Shown: positions 1 through 10,581 of the stretch, piece by piece
Position numbering within the stretch: position 1 is the stretch's first letter
How the letters are laid out: the number at the start of each line of letters is the position of its first letter
Assembly: GCA_018105865.1 (NCBI GenBank)
Contig: CM030845.1
Span: forward strand, 14,793,038 to 14,857,037
Direction of reading: 5' to 3'
Source of the DNA: Metaphire vulgaris
Lineage: Eukaryota; Annelida; Clitellata; Crassiclitellata; Megascolecidae
Length of the DNA stretch: 64,000 bases
Position numbers and translations under genes: made by a program
The notes under the pieces: model-generated
The model's database searches: none
Seen by the model: only the letters and a program-made list of their open reading frames with translations
Told to the model about the DNA's origin: nothing

Positions 1-1050
1 GAAAACAGTAATTGAAAAAGGTACCAAAAGTGGGATAGATCAAGGCAGGACATAATAATATGGTTGTAATGTACAATCTAAACAAGATATACGAACAAGC
101 TGTAATAGGACACAATAAAACTTATAAATAATATTAATCAAGGTGATTATAAATGTAGCATATGTAACGGAATGATGAAAAACAAAGAACGAGAAACTAG
201 TGTTGTCATTCATAAATAGCAACACAAAATAAGATTAAACTTCACTTTTAAGCAAAGAAACAAAAATCGCCCAATATTGCAGATTTGTCAGCTGGTTCTA
301 AGCTCATAGCCTACGTATTCAAATTTTTTGTTTAAATTAGTAAGTAAGCTTAAACAGAGCATCAAAGTCAGAAGCCCACTTATGGTACCTTTTACCAATC
401 TCAGTTTTAAAGCAAATTCTTTGCTAAATGATGCAGATTTGATTAAAAAGACATAATCATTTAATTGTCTACACATCATACTGTACCCAAAAAGTAATTT
501 TTGAAAAATTTAAGTTATCAAGATAAAAATGCAATTTCTCGCTAATCTGTGAAACCACTTATGGTACCTTTTCTCCCAGCGGGTCACATATGTTAAAGTC
601 TATAGTACACATGCCTACACCCAAACAAAGTTTGTATAGGACTATAAAAAACAGTTGAAATCACTTGTGTGTAGCATCAAGTAGCATAAAATTTACAATT
701 AACAGACATAATTTGTCAGCATACAATAGCAAGAAAATCTGTAAATTTAAAAAAAAATTTAAACTAAAGTAAGTATGTTTGTTTACACTATGTTATTTTC
801 TGTTTGCCAAACTGTTAAAAAAACATCTTAAATTCTCGTGTCCTTGCATCGTTAAAATATTGGCTCTATACGAAGTCAGCATAATACGCTCCTCAATGAG
901 CAGTCATCGTCGGAGCTTCTTGCCATACGAACGGCTCTGATTGGTGGAGTGCGAATAGGCCTAGTTTCGACTGTTCGCACTCCGAAGTGCGAATAATCAC
1001 TTTCATAATTAAAATCTATGCTCCCTATAATGTGTTTAATTGTTAAACCA
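1..1050. other. AT-rich stretch without recognisable gene
   Basis: I see no coding region or complete element here. Short open frames on the minus strand have no family features. A small hairpin (TTCGCACT, loop, AGTGCGAA) lies near 974-993. A TATGGTACC-type motif appears near 382 and 554, and inverted near 19, which suggests eroded repeat remnants. Confidence 0.6.
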
Positions 1051-1052
1051 TA

Positions 1053-1761
1053 GGGTTGCCAGGTCCCTGTCTGCAAAATACCGGACACCAGTTTAGGTGG
1101 CAAAAAATAACCCTAACCTTAACCCTAATCCCACTATTCAAAATTTGAATAGTTCTAGTCTGCATGCATCACTGATTCACTGCTTCCCCAAACCATTGTA
1201 AGTAAGTAAGTAAAATATCTTGAATTTCTATATTATATATTCTAAGTAAGTAAAGTAAAATATTGTATTTATATAGCGCTTTGGAAAGCAGCACAACAGT
1301 AGCTGCTTATTCTTAGGCACTCAGCCTCTCTTAAAATAGCTATGGGAAAGGTAAAAGATCAGCCAGGCAGTAGTCAATATCCGAAGGGCAGTGAGACTAG
1401 GTTGCTACAGCTATGAAGGAAAGGATTTCAGAACAAGAAAGGATTTAACTCATTTAAGTTTAGACCTGAAGACTTGAGGAGATAATGCAGGAATTATAGG
1501 AAATGAGGATTCAGAATTCATTGTTTGAACGTGTCCAAGTTCTACAGGGTACAGACTACAGTTGAAATAGCTATATCCGAAGTTTAATGGTCAGCAGGGC
1601 AAAGTCAAATCCAGAAATCAGATTGTACTAGACTGGGTGAGTTATTTGCTGTAGTTTTGTAGTTTGCAAGAAAATACCGAATACATGCATGTCCATTTTT
1701 TCACCGAACAAATTACCTAAATACCGGACAGTCCGGTCAAATACCAGACACCTGGCAACCC
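1053..1761. mobile_element. TIR element (GGGTTGCCAGGT ends) with TA target, interrupted by a LINE
   Basis: The left end starts GGGTTGCCAGGT. The right end near 1750-1761 is its inverse, within an inverted pattern containing ATACCGGACA-like motifs. TA dinucleotides flank both sides (1051-1052 and 1762-1763), as expected for a TA-targeting DNA transposon. No transposase remains. A minus-strand LINE 3' end sits inside, so this insertion predates that LINE. The superfamily is uncertain because TSD evidence rests on two bases only. Confidence 0.6.
1197..1548 (-). mobile_element. L2/CR1-like LINE, 3'-end fragment (antisense)
   Basis: This is the reverse complement of the LINE 3' UTR seen at 17650-18045. 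It begins with the (GTAA)n tail, then the conserved 'gcgctttggaaagcagcacaa' region and the stretch matching the last codons of the reverse transcriptase ORF. It is strongly 5' truncated, which is usual for target-primed reverse transcription. It lies inside the TA-flanked element at 1053-1761. Confidence 0.85.
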
Positions 1762-1763
1762 TA

Positions 1764-2072
1764 AGTATATAAGTGAGCGAAAATGCGAAATACGCTAATA
1801 AATAATTTGCGCATCTAAATATTCTAAATGCACTTTTACCTAAGAACCAAGTAATATACAAATTTTATAGAAAGCACAACGGCCACCAGCGTAACCCTCA
1901 AAGTTAAGAATAATCATGAACGACGCCCTCTATATAAATTCAAAGGCGAATAAAGCAGCGGATTCGTCATTTGCACATTCGCTCCATAGAGATGCCAACG
2001 TTCAATTCACCATAGATTTATTATAATACACTGGATGCCGTCTATCTATGGCAAAGTCAGGCCAAAGTTGAA
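1764..2072. other. No recognisable feature
   Basis: This is unique-looking AT-rich sequence between a TIR element and a foldback element. An ATTCACCRTAG motif near 2003 recurs near 2679 on the other side of the foldback element and may mark a degenerate target duplication. Confidence 0.4.
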
Positions 2073-2630
2073 GCCAGTTTGCATGGATGGTGTGTCAAGA
2101 AATGTTTACCCCGCAGATATCTTGAAGACCTCATAATTCTTTAGCGCTATTATGTTTATTTGAGTGCAGCGCCTACTTAGATATGGACGACGTCACCGCT
2201 TTAATATAGTGTACCATAGTTGCTTTAAATGTGTTCCGTTTGATCTTTTACTCATCTTTTCCACAATTCTTATTCAAAGCCAATTGATTTCCGAATATAA
2301 ATACTATAATCGTATCGTAAAAGTAGATTTTTAGGTCGATTATTAGTTGAGTTTGAAGCCGTTTTGTGCAGTGCTGATTTACACGACTATAAGCCTATGT
2401 TACTATGTGACCTACGTCTATGTAATTTTCGAAGGCTTATTTGCGGCAGCGACTGCGCAACGTCGCGGCTATTCGCATAAATCAGACGATCAATTACACA
2501 ACTAGTGTAAACAACTAGTCCACATTAAATAAGTTAAACGGCTAAACGATATCCGTTCCAACAGTGTACCAAAATTTTCAAGATTTCAGCGGGGTAAACA
2601 TTTCTTGACACACCATCCATGCAAACTGGC
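2073..2630. mobile_element. Foldback-like element with perfect 42-bp inverted arms
   Basis: Positions 2073-2114 and 2589-2630 are exact reverse complements over 42 bases (outer end GCCAGTTTGCATGGATGG). The similarity continues inward for about 12 bases with mismatches (to CTTGAA) and weakly outward. The ~475-bp centre has no coding sequence. A long perfect TIR without a transposase fits a non-autonomous foldback or Mutator-type element. I cannot define the TSD exactly, so the true ends may lie outside the perfect arms. Confidence 0.75.
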
Positions 2631-2754
2631 CTCACTTTCTGATACCATAGACTCTGTCTTGTGATATTAAAGTCTATGCAATTCACCGTAGTTTAATTTT
2701 GGTGCAAACATTTTCTAGCACTATACTTTAGGTCCGACGCCTAATACTAACCCA

Positions 2755-2982
2755 GGGTTGTCCAAAGTGCCAAAAATGTACAAAATTTGCCAAAAATTTC
2801 AACATTGCCAAAAATTTGTAAGAAATTGCCAAAAATTTGCTCGTAAATTTCCTAGTTTTTGATTATTTGTAAAAAGTGAAATTGTTGACGTCAACTTCTC
2901 TTGACCCCCCCTGTCAACAACTGTCGAACTTTTTCAAACCCCCTCTCCCCAAATTGCTGACGTAATTAATGGACAGCCCCCT
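2755..2982. mobile_element. P-type(?) non-autonomous repeat ending GGACAGCCCC
   Basis: The section 2845-2982 matches the split copy at 14180-14240 plus 18620-18693, from the TTTCCTAGTTTTTGATTA part through TTGACGTCAACTTCTC to the terminal GACGTAATTAATGGACAGCC. The inverse of that end resembles the start of the element at 57641. The left limit near 2757 (GGGTTGTCC) is tentative. Assignment to the P superfamily is inference, because related ends occur beside P-transposase exons at 14 and 18.7 kb. Confidence 0.55.
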
Positions 2983-3000
2983 AGGTAAACATGTCACATG

Positions 3001-3870
3001 TCCTTCTCACCTCTTTCATTCAATGCTTCTATTATTGAGCTTGAATCTGCATTCTCATCAATCTCTGCATGGATGTCATCTAATCTCCTCGCTCTCAACC
3101 CATCTAAGACAGAGTTTCTTTTAATCGGACTACCCCAACAACTAAAAAAAATGACAATCCTAAACTAGTTTTGGCTTCTGACACCACAATAATCCCTGTT
3201 CCAACTGCTAGAAATCTCGGATTCAAATTTGACTCTTTTCTAAACTTCGAATCACAAATCTCCCAACTTTCAAAAGCCTGCTTTATCCATATTCGTGACC
3301 TTCGTCGCCTACGTCCTTGTCTTGATATTAAGACTGCGTCCACAATCGCCACCTCTATAGTCCACTCCAAATTAGATTACTGTAACTCCCTCTACTATAA
3401 CCTTCCCAAAGCCTCCATCAACAAATTGCAATCAATACAAAATGCTTTAGCTCGTGCTGATACTATGTCATCTAAATTCTCCCATATTTCACCCATACTA
3501 AAATCATTACATTGGCTTTAAATAACAGAACGTATCCAATATAAGATAATAACACTTACACATAGCTCACTTCAGTCATCAACACCTGTCTACCTTAGAT
3601 CACTATTAACCCCTCAGCCTCCTCGACCCACACGTTCGTCATCTCATCTCACTCTGTCACACCCGCTAAATCAGTCATCCCTGAAAATTTGCAGCCGTGC
3701 CTTCTCATATGCTGCACCTGAACTCTGGAACTCGATCCCAGCTTCCCTTCGCACACTTGGACACTTTCAAACAATAAAATCTGATTCTTCATTTCCTATC
3801 ACTCCCGCCTTATCTCCTCAAGTCTTCAGGTCTAAACTTAAATCCTTCCTGTTTCTTAAATCATTTCCGC
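3001..3870 (+). pseudogene. LINE reverse transcriptase, C-terminal fragment
   Basis: The frame corresponds to the region after the YADD motif: the stretch with ISAWMSSNLLALNPSKTEF, then DYCNSLYYNLPK and the C-terminal LWNSIPASLRTLGHF segment. It carries a TAA stop (HWL then stop, near 3519) where the sister copy reads HWLK, so it is non-functional as well as truncated. Unlike the 17-kb copy it keeps the full CTCCCTC run near 3388, so that frameshift belongs to the other copy. Confidence 0.88.
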
Positions 3871-3947
3871 CATAGATGTAACAACCTAGCCTCACTGCCC
3901 TTCAGATATTGACTATTGCCTGGCTGATCCTACACCTTTCCTATAGC

Positions 3948-4097
3948 CAGTGGCGTATTTACCATTGGGCCATTTGGCCCCCCCTTTGGTCTTACCCTGA
4001 CAAGCAAAAAAAAGGTCGTCAACTTTTTTCCAAAGTTGTAACTTGTCAGGTCGAAAGTGTCTGGCCCCCCTTTACCAAAATTATAAATCCGTCACTG
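3948..4097. mobile_element. 150-bp hAT-type MITE with perfect 8-bp TSD
   Basis: The terminal CAGTGGCGTATTTAC is inverted at the other end (ATAAATCCGTCACTG). It is flanked by the exact 8-bp duplication CCTATAGC (3940-3947 and 4098-4105). The uninterrupted LINE copy at 17930 shows the empty site with a single CCTATAGC. The interior carries the GACAAGC-A(8)-GGTCGTC module (3999-4020) found in many other MITEs here. CAG ends and 8-bp TSDs are typical of hAT. Confidence 0.93.
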
Positions 4098-4291
4098 CCT
4101 ATAGCTATTTTAAGAGAGGCTGAGCGCCTAAGAATAAGCAGCTACTGTTGTGCTGCTTTTCAAGGCGCTATAGAAATCCACGAGATTTTACTTATTTACT
4201 TTACTTACGGTAATTAAACATTCATATTCAATATACAGTAGTATCCATTTGAAATATGGGCTTAAGACGCGCACAAGTATAATGGTCGAAT

Positions 4292-4381
4292 AGTCGAATT
4301 GTATATTATATATACTATAATATATAATATATATATACGAATATATTATATATTATAGTATATATAATATACAATTCGACT
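4292..4381. repeat. Perfect 40-bp-arm AT-rich palindrome
   Basis: Arms 4292-4331 and 4342-4381 are exact reverse complements with a 10-base spacer. The outer ends read AGTCGAATTG. It could extrude a cruciform. The RTE LINE inserted a few bases downstream, and similar GTCGAATAGT sequence resumes beyond the LINE at 7994, so palindrome and hairpin were probably parts of one repeat. Confidence 0.85.
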
Positions 4382-4409
4382 ATATATATACGAATATGGT
4401 GGCAAGGGA

Positions 4410-4790
4410 GTGGGAGAGGTAGTACCTTTGTCTGTACGTATGTACGGACACTGGTCCTCACCACTCCCAGGGCAAGAAGATGCATATGTATCCTATTGTC
4501 AGGACCGTCCGTGCGTGATGAAGAATCACATCCTACTCGAGGTGTCACTGTCAATAACAAAACACGGCGGATCTAGACTTGACCAGTCGAAAAACAGGTC
4601 CTGGGAGTGGGCAGCAGCACTACCCAGTACTAGACAGAAACTACAGATGATTGACATCAACAAGGCTCTGTCCAGAAAATCTGGGGGCATGGGTGTAACA
4701 CCTTTAATGACCCTAGAACTGCGAAGTACCAGAAGACAACGGTGGAATTCAACCCAGCGGAAGATCTTCGAGCGCAGGCGAGGCTGCTGA
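4410..4790 (+). pseudogene. Possible 5' ORF of the RTE element
   Basis: A 126-codon frame opens 12 bases after the element start and ends about 100 bases before the endonuclease frame. I recognise no domain. RTE elements may have a short, poorly conserved first ORF or a long 5' extension, and this could be either or chance. No Shine-Dalgarno logic applies, since this is eukaryotic sequence. Confidence 0.3.
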
Positions 4791-4896
4791 GAGCGGATGT
4801 CCAAGTTAACAGGATATTTCGGTCACCTCGATATACCGTGAAATCCTGACCAGTGCACGGTGAATAAGAGGTCATGGAAGGACAGAAAACAAACAC

Positions 4897-6039
4897 ATGA
4901 ATAGAGCAATAAAGAAGAATGATGCCGGCTCGGACGTCGCCCGGATCACCAAGGTCCGCGTTGGTTGCTTGGGCACTAGGACAACCAGAGATAAGTTAGA
5001 TACTGAGTGCCAATCTAAACCAAAATCAAGACTAGGATCAAAAGAGTGCATAGGAGTAGGCACCTGGAATGTAAGAACACTGAAATACACGGGAGGTTTA
5101 AATATACTTGTACAAGAAATGAAAAAGTATCAGTGGGACATACTGGGCATATCAGAAACAAGATGGAAAGGAAAAGGAGAGTTTACAACATCAGTTGACG
5201 AATTAAAATACAAGATCATATGTTCAGGTAAAGACGATAACAGCTCACAAGAAGGAGTAGCCATACTGATGACAGAGAAAGCAACAAGATCTCTTATAGG
5301 ATACAATACAATATCATCAAGGATAATAACAGCAAGATTTTTAACAAAGTTTGGCAAAATGACAATAATTCAAGTGTATGCTCCCACATCCGATAGCTCA
5401 GAAGAGATGATAGACAACTTTTATAACCTACTACAACCTACAATAAGTGCAATCCCAAAGCATGATATAATAATTATAACAGGAGACTGGAATGCTAAAG
5501 TTGGAGTAGACTATGAAACATGGAAAGGAACCATTGGAAAATGGGGAACAGGACAACAAAATGAGAGAGGAGAACGATTATTAAACTTCTGCACAGCAAA
5601 TAAACTTACAATAATGAACACATGCTTTGAAAAGAGGGAAGACAAGAAGTGGACATGGTTATCACCAGACAGCAAAACAAAAAATCTAATAGACTATATC
5701 ATAATTAGCAAACGATGGAAATCAAATGTATTGGATGTGAAAACATGTGCAGCCGCAATTGGGTCTGATCACAAATTAGTAATGGCCAAGATTAGAATGA
5801 GACTACAGGTGGAAAAGAGAAAACAAAACAGAATAGTATTTGATGTTGCCAAATTAGAAGACGAGGAAACAAGAAGAATATACGAACAAGGATTACGAAC
5901 GAAAATAGCAAGCATAGAATCAAATGACACGGTTGAGAGTCACTGGAATAAAATGAAAGAAGCAGTACATAAAACAGCAATGGAGGTAATTGGGAAAAAG
6001 ATAACAAACCTCAAAAAGAATGGGTTAGCCAAGAAGTAG
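4897..6039 (+). pseudogene. RTE endonuclease domain and start of RT
   Basis: This 380-residue frame holds an exonuclease/endonuclease/phosphatase fold. GTWNVRTL (near 5059) starts it, ILGISETRW follows, then VYAPTS, the GDWNAK motif (5482-5499) and SDHKLV (5764 onward), the last containing the Asp-His pair of the active site. This enzyme nicks the genomic target so that reverse transcription can prime there. The pattern matches BovB/RTE endonucleases closely by memory of the family. The frame ends early because of a one-base shift near 6018; the coding sense resumes in another phase. Confidence 0.9.
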
Positions 6040-6908
6040 TACAACTGTGTAAGCAAAGAAGGGAAATTAGAATAGAAGGAACAGATAAGCATCAAATAAA
6101 CTGGATTACTAGAGAAATAAAAAGAAAATTAAAAAGAGATAAAGAGAATTGGCTACAAAACACTTGCAAAAGAAATACAAAACAACTACAGTGCCAACAG
6201 AATTCAGGAAATGTATAAAGGAATCAAAAAACTAAGTGACGACTATAACATGAAAGGAGCAATAATAAAAGATAAAAACGGGAGAATCTTAACAAATAAC
6301 ATGGAAATAACAGACAGATGGAGAGAGTATTACAAAGAATTATATACACACCAAAATGAGACAGACTCAACAGTGCTCCAAGAAATACCAAGCACGAATA
6401 TTCAGGAGACTTCATCCAACATCTTGAAAGAGGAAGTACAACAAGCAGTGAAAGAACTCAAGCGAAATAAAGCCCTGGCATTGATAATATAACAACTGAA
6501 CTAGTGAAAGCAGGAGGAGAAACACTTACAGACACCCTGTATGAACTAATTAATAAGATCTACTACAACGAGACAGTGCCAGATGACTGGACAAAAGGAA
6601 TTATCATACCAATATACAAAGGAAAAGGAGACAAAGAATTATGCGATAACTATAGAGGAATAACTCTGCTCAGCATACCAGGAAAAGTCTTCACAAAGAT
6701 TATACAAAAAGAATCAGTAGTTATATAGAAAAGATAATGGGAGAAGAACAAGCAGGATTCAGACCTGGAAGAAGTACCATAGACCAACTCTTTTACCTTA
6801 AGACAACTGATAGAAAAATACACAGAGGCAAATAAAACTGTATACATCAATTTCATCGATTACAAACAGGCTTTTGACTCAGTATGGCACGAAGGCTTAT
6901 GGCAGGCT
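6040..6908 (+). pseudogene. RTE reverse transcriptase, N-terminal part, multiply frameshifted
   Basis: The coding sense continues through several phases: the ITDRWREYYKELY segment at 6304-6345, a shift near 6475 in a C run, the DDWTKGIIIPIYKGKGDK and NYRGITLLS motifs in 6580-6680, a shift in an A run near 6708, one near 6785, then the FIDYKQAFDSVWHEGLW motif (RT motif A, with its catalytic Asp) near 6860-6900. All lesions are small indels, mostly in homopolymers, which suggests neutral decay rather than rearrangement. Confidence 0.85.
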
Positions 6909-7928
6909 ATGAGAAACATTGGTATAGAAGAGAAACTAATAAATCTAATACAAGCAATATACAAGAAAATGGAAAGTGCAGTAAAAGTTGATAAAGACCT
7001 ATCAGAATGGTTTAAAACAGAAGTTGGGAATAGACAGGGATGCGTGCTATCTCCATCTCTCTTTATAATAATTCTAGAAGTAATCTTTAAAATAGCAACT
7101 GAGAATCTAAACATTGGAGTGAATTGTAGTGGAGAAAATATATCAAACCTTAAATTTGCAGACGATGTAAGCTTACTAGCGGAGAGTGCTAGAGGTTTAG
7201 AAAGGCTTACAGACCAAGTAAATCAAACAAGCAGAAGATTTGGACTCCGGATTAATCCAGCAAAAACTAAAGTCATGGCAGTCAACAAAAAAAGAGAGAA
7301 AATGATACACATATCAGTAGAAGGAAACAACATCGAACAAGTAAAGAATTTTACATATGTGGGAGGAGAAATATCAAGCGATGGAAGACACGAACAAGAT
7401 ATTAAAAAGAGAGCAGCAAAAGGATTACAGACAATGGGAAGACTTAGACATATTTGGAATGCTAAAGAAATAAAGATCAACACAAAAATTCAAATATACA
7501 ACACTATCATTGTTCCACAAATGCTTTATGGATCAGAAACGTGGATATTAAAAAGAGCAGATGAAAACAGACTATTGGTGGCAGAAATGAGTTGTTTGAG
7601 AAAGATATTGGGAGTAAGTAAATTACAAAGAATAAGAAATGAAGACATCAGGAAAAGACTGGGAATGAAAGAGACAATAATAGATAAAATCAGAAGAAGA
7701 AGACTTAGATGGTATGGACATGTAAATAGAATGAACAGTAACAGACTCCCATATAAAGCACTCTACACATACAAAGAAGGAAAAAGAGGAAGAGGAAGAC
7801 CCAGGAAAAAGTGGATGGATAACATCAAAGAAGACTTCGAAAGATATCAAATGACAATAATAGATGGAATGAGATTAACAACGGAAAAAGATAAATGGAA
7901 AAGTTTTGTGTCTAGCTATTGCCGCTAA
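6909..7928 (+). pseudogene. RTE reverse transcriptase catalytic core and C-terminal domain
   Basis: This uninterrupted 339-codon frame contains the RQGCVLSPSLF motif, the catalytic FADD box (7155-7166) and the C-terminal RRRLRWYGHVNRM and RGRGRPRKKWMDNI segments typical of RTE-type proteins. The frame is open to its stop at 7926-7928, immediately before the 3' tail. RT copies element RNA at the nicked target. The reading frame is intact here but lacks its endonuclease in phase, so it is counted as part of a dead element. Confidence 0.9.
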
Positions 7929-7993
7929 TGAGCTGGCAGAAAGCAACTATGATGATGATGATATACGAATATATATTATATATACTATAAAAA

Positions 7994-8039
7994 GTCGAAT
8001 AGTATGCCCCGAATACTGATTCGGGGCATACTATTCGAC
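7994..8039. repeat. Perfect 21-bp-arm hairpin
   Basis: Arms 7994-8014 and 8019-8039 are exact reverse complements separated by four bases. The outer ends read GTCGAATAGT, a motif that also occurs at 4285-4294 before the RTE insertion. Together with the palindrome at 4292-4381 this probably forms the two ends of one foldback-type repeat split by the LINE. Confidence 0.85.
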
Positions 8040-8099
8040 AAGACGCTTATTATTGGTCAGCAACTGTCCGACTTGTACGTAATTGTTTTACCTTACCTA

Positions 8100-8403
8100 C
8101 AGGCCTGCACGAAGTGGAGGGTGCAGGGGGTGCAGCTGCACCCCTGGACAAATGTAGGGGGTGCAGTGCACCCCTGGAAAGAAGGTGGTCTGCACCCCTA
8201 TAGCCTTAAAAAGTGTGCGGATTACCTTTTTGCTTGTCAAGGTATTTTTAGGGTGAAATTGGGCGTCGACGATCTTTTTTGCTTGTCAATGCATTTTTGG
8301 CGTCGACAAACTCTTTTTTTGCTTGTCAAGGATTTTAAAAAAGAGAAAACTTTGGCCTGGAAAAAATCTGCATCCCTGACGAAAATTCGTTCCGACGCCA
8401 CTG
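8100..8403. mobile_element. 304-bp hAT-type MITE (CAGGCCYGYACGAA ends)
   Basis: The ends are CAGGCCTGCACGAA and, inverted, CAGTGGCGTCGGAACGAA. Flanks CTTACCTA (8092-8099) and TTTACCTA (8404-8411) match at 7 of 8 bases. The 5' half contains repeated GGGGTGCAGYTGCACCCC palindromic motifs. The 3' half carries three TTTTTTGCTTGTCA modules. A second, partly rearranged copy begins at 23554. Confidence 0.82.
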
Positions 8404-8510
8404 TTTACCTATGTACCTACCTATCTTCCTACATACATAGTACATACCTATCTACCTACCAACCAACTTACCTATCTAACTATACATATCTATCTTCTTC
8501 CATTTACAAT
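8404..8510. repeat. Degenerate (TACC)n/(CTAT)n simple repeat
   Basis: This is imperfect tetranucleotide sequence (TACCTACCTATC and variants). It also supplied the target for the preceding MITE, whose TSD is TTTACCTA. Confidence 0.8.
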
Positions 8511-8584
8511 AACTGTTTAGGAAATGACGGTCAAGGAAATAACAGGGAATCCCTGTTATCGCTCATCTCAATACCGTTCTTCTT

Positions 8585-9098
8585 CTAGCGAATGCCTTTC
8601 TTTCTCAGCCATTCAACGGCATCAGGTTGAGCCTGATGCAGGGTCTCGAGTCCTTCGAATCTGGTGAGGTGGCAGTCATTGACTATGTGGTTCATAGTCT
8701 GTCTGATTCCGCAAGGGCAATTCGGGTCATCTCTGGCTCCCCAACGGTGAAGCATAGTGGCGCACCGGCCATGGCCTGTTCGATAGCGATTGAGGTGGAC
8801 CCAATCAAAGCGCACTAGTTCAAAGCCGGGTTGACGCTTGCAGGAGTCTGTGATGAGGTGTTTGTTCTTTACCTCAGCAGATTGCCAATTAACTCTGCTT
8901 CCATGAGTCCGGAACAGAGAAGTGCAGTATAGGCGCAGGAAACCAGATTGGATGACGAGACGTCAGACGTTGAGCAGAATGGTCAAACATGTCCGCGTGT
9001 ATTGGTAGATCTGGTCGGGCATTAATGTGGGCAGTGAGCTTGGATGCTGCGGCTTCACGACGGATAGCTGGCGGGGCGATGTTGCTAAGGACTGGCAA
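8585..9098 (-). pseudogene. Jockey-like LINE C-terminal region
   Basis: Two antisense frames, 8889-9098 and 8585-8815, continue the protein after the RT core. The later one contains the segment with RTGHGRCATMLHRWG and CPCGIRQTMNHIVNDC, a Cys-rich C-terminal region seen in Jockey/I-group polyproteins. They are joined by indels or stops between 8815 and 8889. The last codons run to about 8588. Confidence 0.78.
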
Positions 9099-9822
9099 CC
9101 AATTGAACCGGGGTAGAATGGATGGTTCCAGAGATTGTCCTCATAAAGGAATTCAGTTTAGAGTCGACCAAATGGACGTGGGGGCTTCGGCACCATACTG
9201 GGGCACAGTATTCTGCAGCAGAGTAGCATAGTGCCAGTGCTGATGTTCTTAGTGTAGAAGCACTTGCTCCCCACGTAGAGCCGGCCAGTCTTGCAATGAT
9301 GTTGTTCATCGAGCCCACCTTTGCCGCGGTTTTTATGAGATGCTCGTGGAATGACAAAGTGCGGTCAAGAGTGACGCCAAGATAAACTGGCTGGGCTTCA
9401 TGTCGGATTCTTGTACCATCAAGTTGTACATTGAGCTCACGCAATGACGAAGCGTGATGTAGATGGAAGACAGATGATACTGTTTTTGCAGCGCTAGGGG
9501 TTAGTCGCCATTTTCTGCAATAGTCAGAAAGAAGTGTCATGTCTTTAGTTAGTGTTTCCTCAAGCTTGTCAAACTTTTTAGCCTGGGTTGCACAGCAGAT
9601 GTCGTCGGCGTAGATGAATTTTCTTGAGGAAGTTTCCGGAAGGTCATTGATGTAGATATCGAATAGCGTGGGGGCCAGATCAGAGCCTTGAGGAAGGCCG
9701 TTTGATAGACGCCTCCACCTGCTTGTTTTGTCGCCTAAATGCACACGGAACCTTCTATTCTGGAGAAGAAATGATATAATGTTGGCCACCCATGGGGGAA
9801 GGCATCTAGATATCTTCACCAA
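9085..9822 (-). pseudogene. Jockey-like LINE reverse transcriptase core
   Basis: A 245-codon antisense frame carries NGLPQGSDLAPTLFDIYIND (RT motif B) and the catalytic FIYADD box (complement of 9601-9612), then the thumb-like LGVTLDRTLSFHEH segment. The YADD signature is that of non-LTR RTs. It is preceded by another frame after a shift, so the protein is broken. Confidence 0.88.
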
Positions 9823-9884
9823 GAGACCACGATGTCAGACCGTGTCATACGCTGCTGTAAGATCGACGAAAACAGCACCTGTCT

Positions 9885-10130
9885 TCAAGTTCTTCTGGAA
9901 TCCATTTTCGATGTGCGTTGAAAGAGCCAGGACCTGTTCACAGGTACATCATCCTGGTCAGGAGTTAAGAATTCCTCCGTGAGAGGCACTATTCGCGACA
10001 GCAGCAACCTTTCAAGGAGTTTGTAACAGACGGAAAGGAGAGATATCGGTCTATAACTGGCAGCCAGTGCTGGGTCTTTCTTTGGTTTCAAAACAGCTAT
10101 TATCTTCGCGCGACGCCAGATTTTGGGCAT
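9885..10130 (-). pseudogene. Jockey-like LINE RT, N-terminal part
   Basis: The frame reads MPKIWRRAKIIAVLKPKKDP then SYRPISLLSVCYKLLERLL, the conserved fingers region of non-LTR RTs (P+SYRPISLL). A frame change separates it from the YADD frame. Some further RT sense persists to about 10330 (antisense FTLTELEDALKKVK-like), then the copy ends. Confidence 0.85.
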
Positions 10131-10330
10131 GGATTCAGACTCTATAACATGGGATAGAAATGCAGTGAGCCACAGGGCCCAGGTTGATGATAAGTTCTGG
10201 GGTAATGTTATCGCAGCCAGCAGCCGTTCCCCGGTTTGACCTTCTTCAATGCATCTTCCAATTCAGTCAGGGTGAAGGAGATAATACCGTTATTGTTCGT
10301 AAATGAACTCTATGCCTTCTCTTAGTTTTT

Positions 10331-10573
10331 TTATTAAATTATTTAACTCCACACTAACATCAGCCGCACTATTGACCTCAAGCTGACCTTGTGAGCCGCT
10401 TCATGAGCTGAAAGACAATTCGACTATTCTTTACAACTTGACCTTCCTCGATAATCTCAGCCTGACATCATGACATAATTTCCTCTCTATTTATTTATTC
10501 TTAATTACTGTTCATTTCTTCTCCTCGAAACTTTATGTACGCACAAACCGATTAATCATTGGACCTACCTTGG
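10331..10573. other. No recognisable feature
   Basis: Short AT-rich spacer between an antisense LINE and a hAT-type element; nothing recognised. Confidence 0.5.
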
Positions 10574-10581
10574 ATTGTGAG

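Larger units (their letters stand above)
3001..4210 (+). mobile_element. L2/CR1-like LINE, 5'-truncated copy
   Basis: This copy starts abruptly at 3001, corresponding to 16996 in the longer copy, and runs nearly identically to the shared 3' UTR and a (TTAC)n-like tail. It encodes only the last part of the reverse transcriptase ORF. It is interrupted in its 3' UTR by a 150-bp MITE at 3948-4097. High similarity to the 15-18 kb copy indicates recent retrotransposition by this family. 5' truncation is the usual outcome for LINEs. Confidence 0.92.
4398..7960 (+). mobile_element. Near full-length RTE/BovB-like LINE with 12-bp TSD
   Basis: The element is bounded by the 12-bp duplication ATATACGAATAT (4386-4397 and 7961-7972). 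It carries an apurinic-type endonuclease, then a reverse transcriptase and a conserved C-terminal region, and ends with a very short 3' UTR and a GATGATGATG tail, as RTE-clade elements do. At least five frameshifts break the coding region, so the copy is dead. It provides the sense reference for antisense RTE fragments at 25.9-27.5, 58.1-58.5 and 61.6-63.1 kb. Confidence 0.92.
8560..10330 (-). mobile_element. Jockey-like LINE, 5'-truncated and frameshifted (antisense)
   Basis: Antisense frames cover RT motifs through to a C-terminal cysteine-rich segment. GC content and codon choice differ from the AT-rich L2/CR1-like LINEs nearby, suggesting a distinct family. The 3' end lies near 8560-8585, without a clear poly-A or microsatellite tail. 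The upstream (higher-coordinate) part is missing beyond about 10330, so no endonuclease remains. Confidence 0.8.

Noticed and set aside
4410..4790. Independent host gene upstream of the endonuclease frame
   Set aside because: It lies inside the TSD-defined RTE element; at most it is that element's 5' region.
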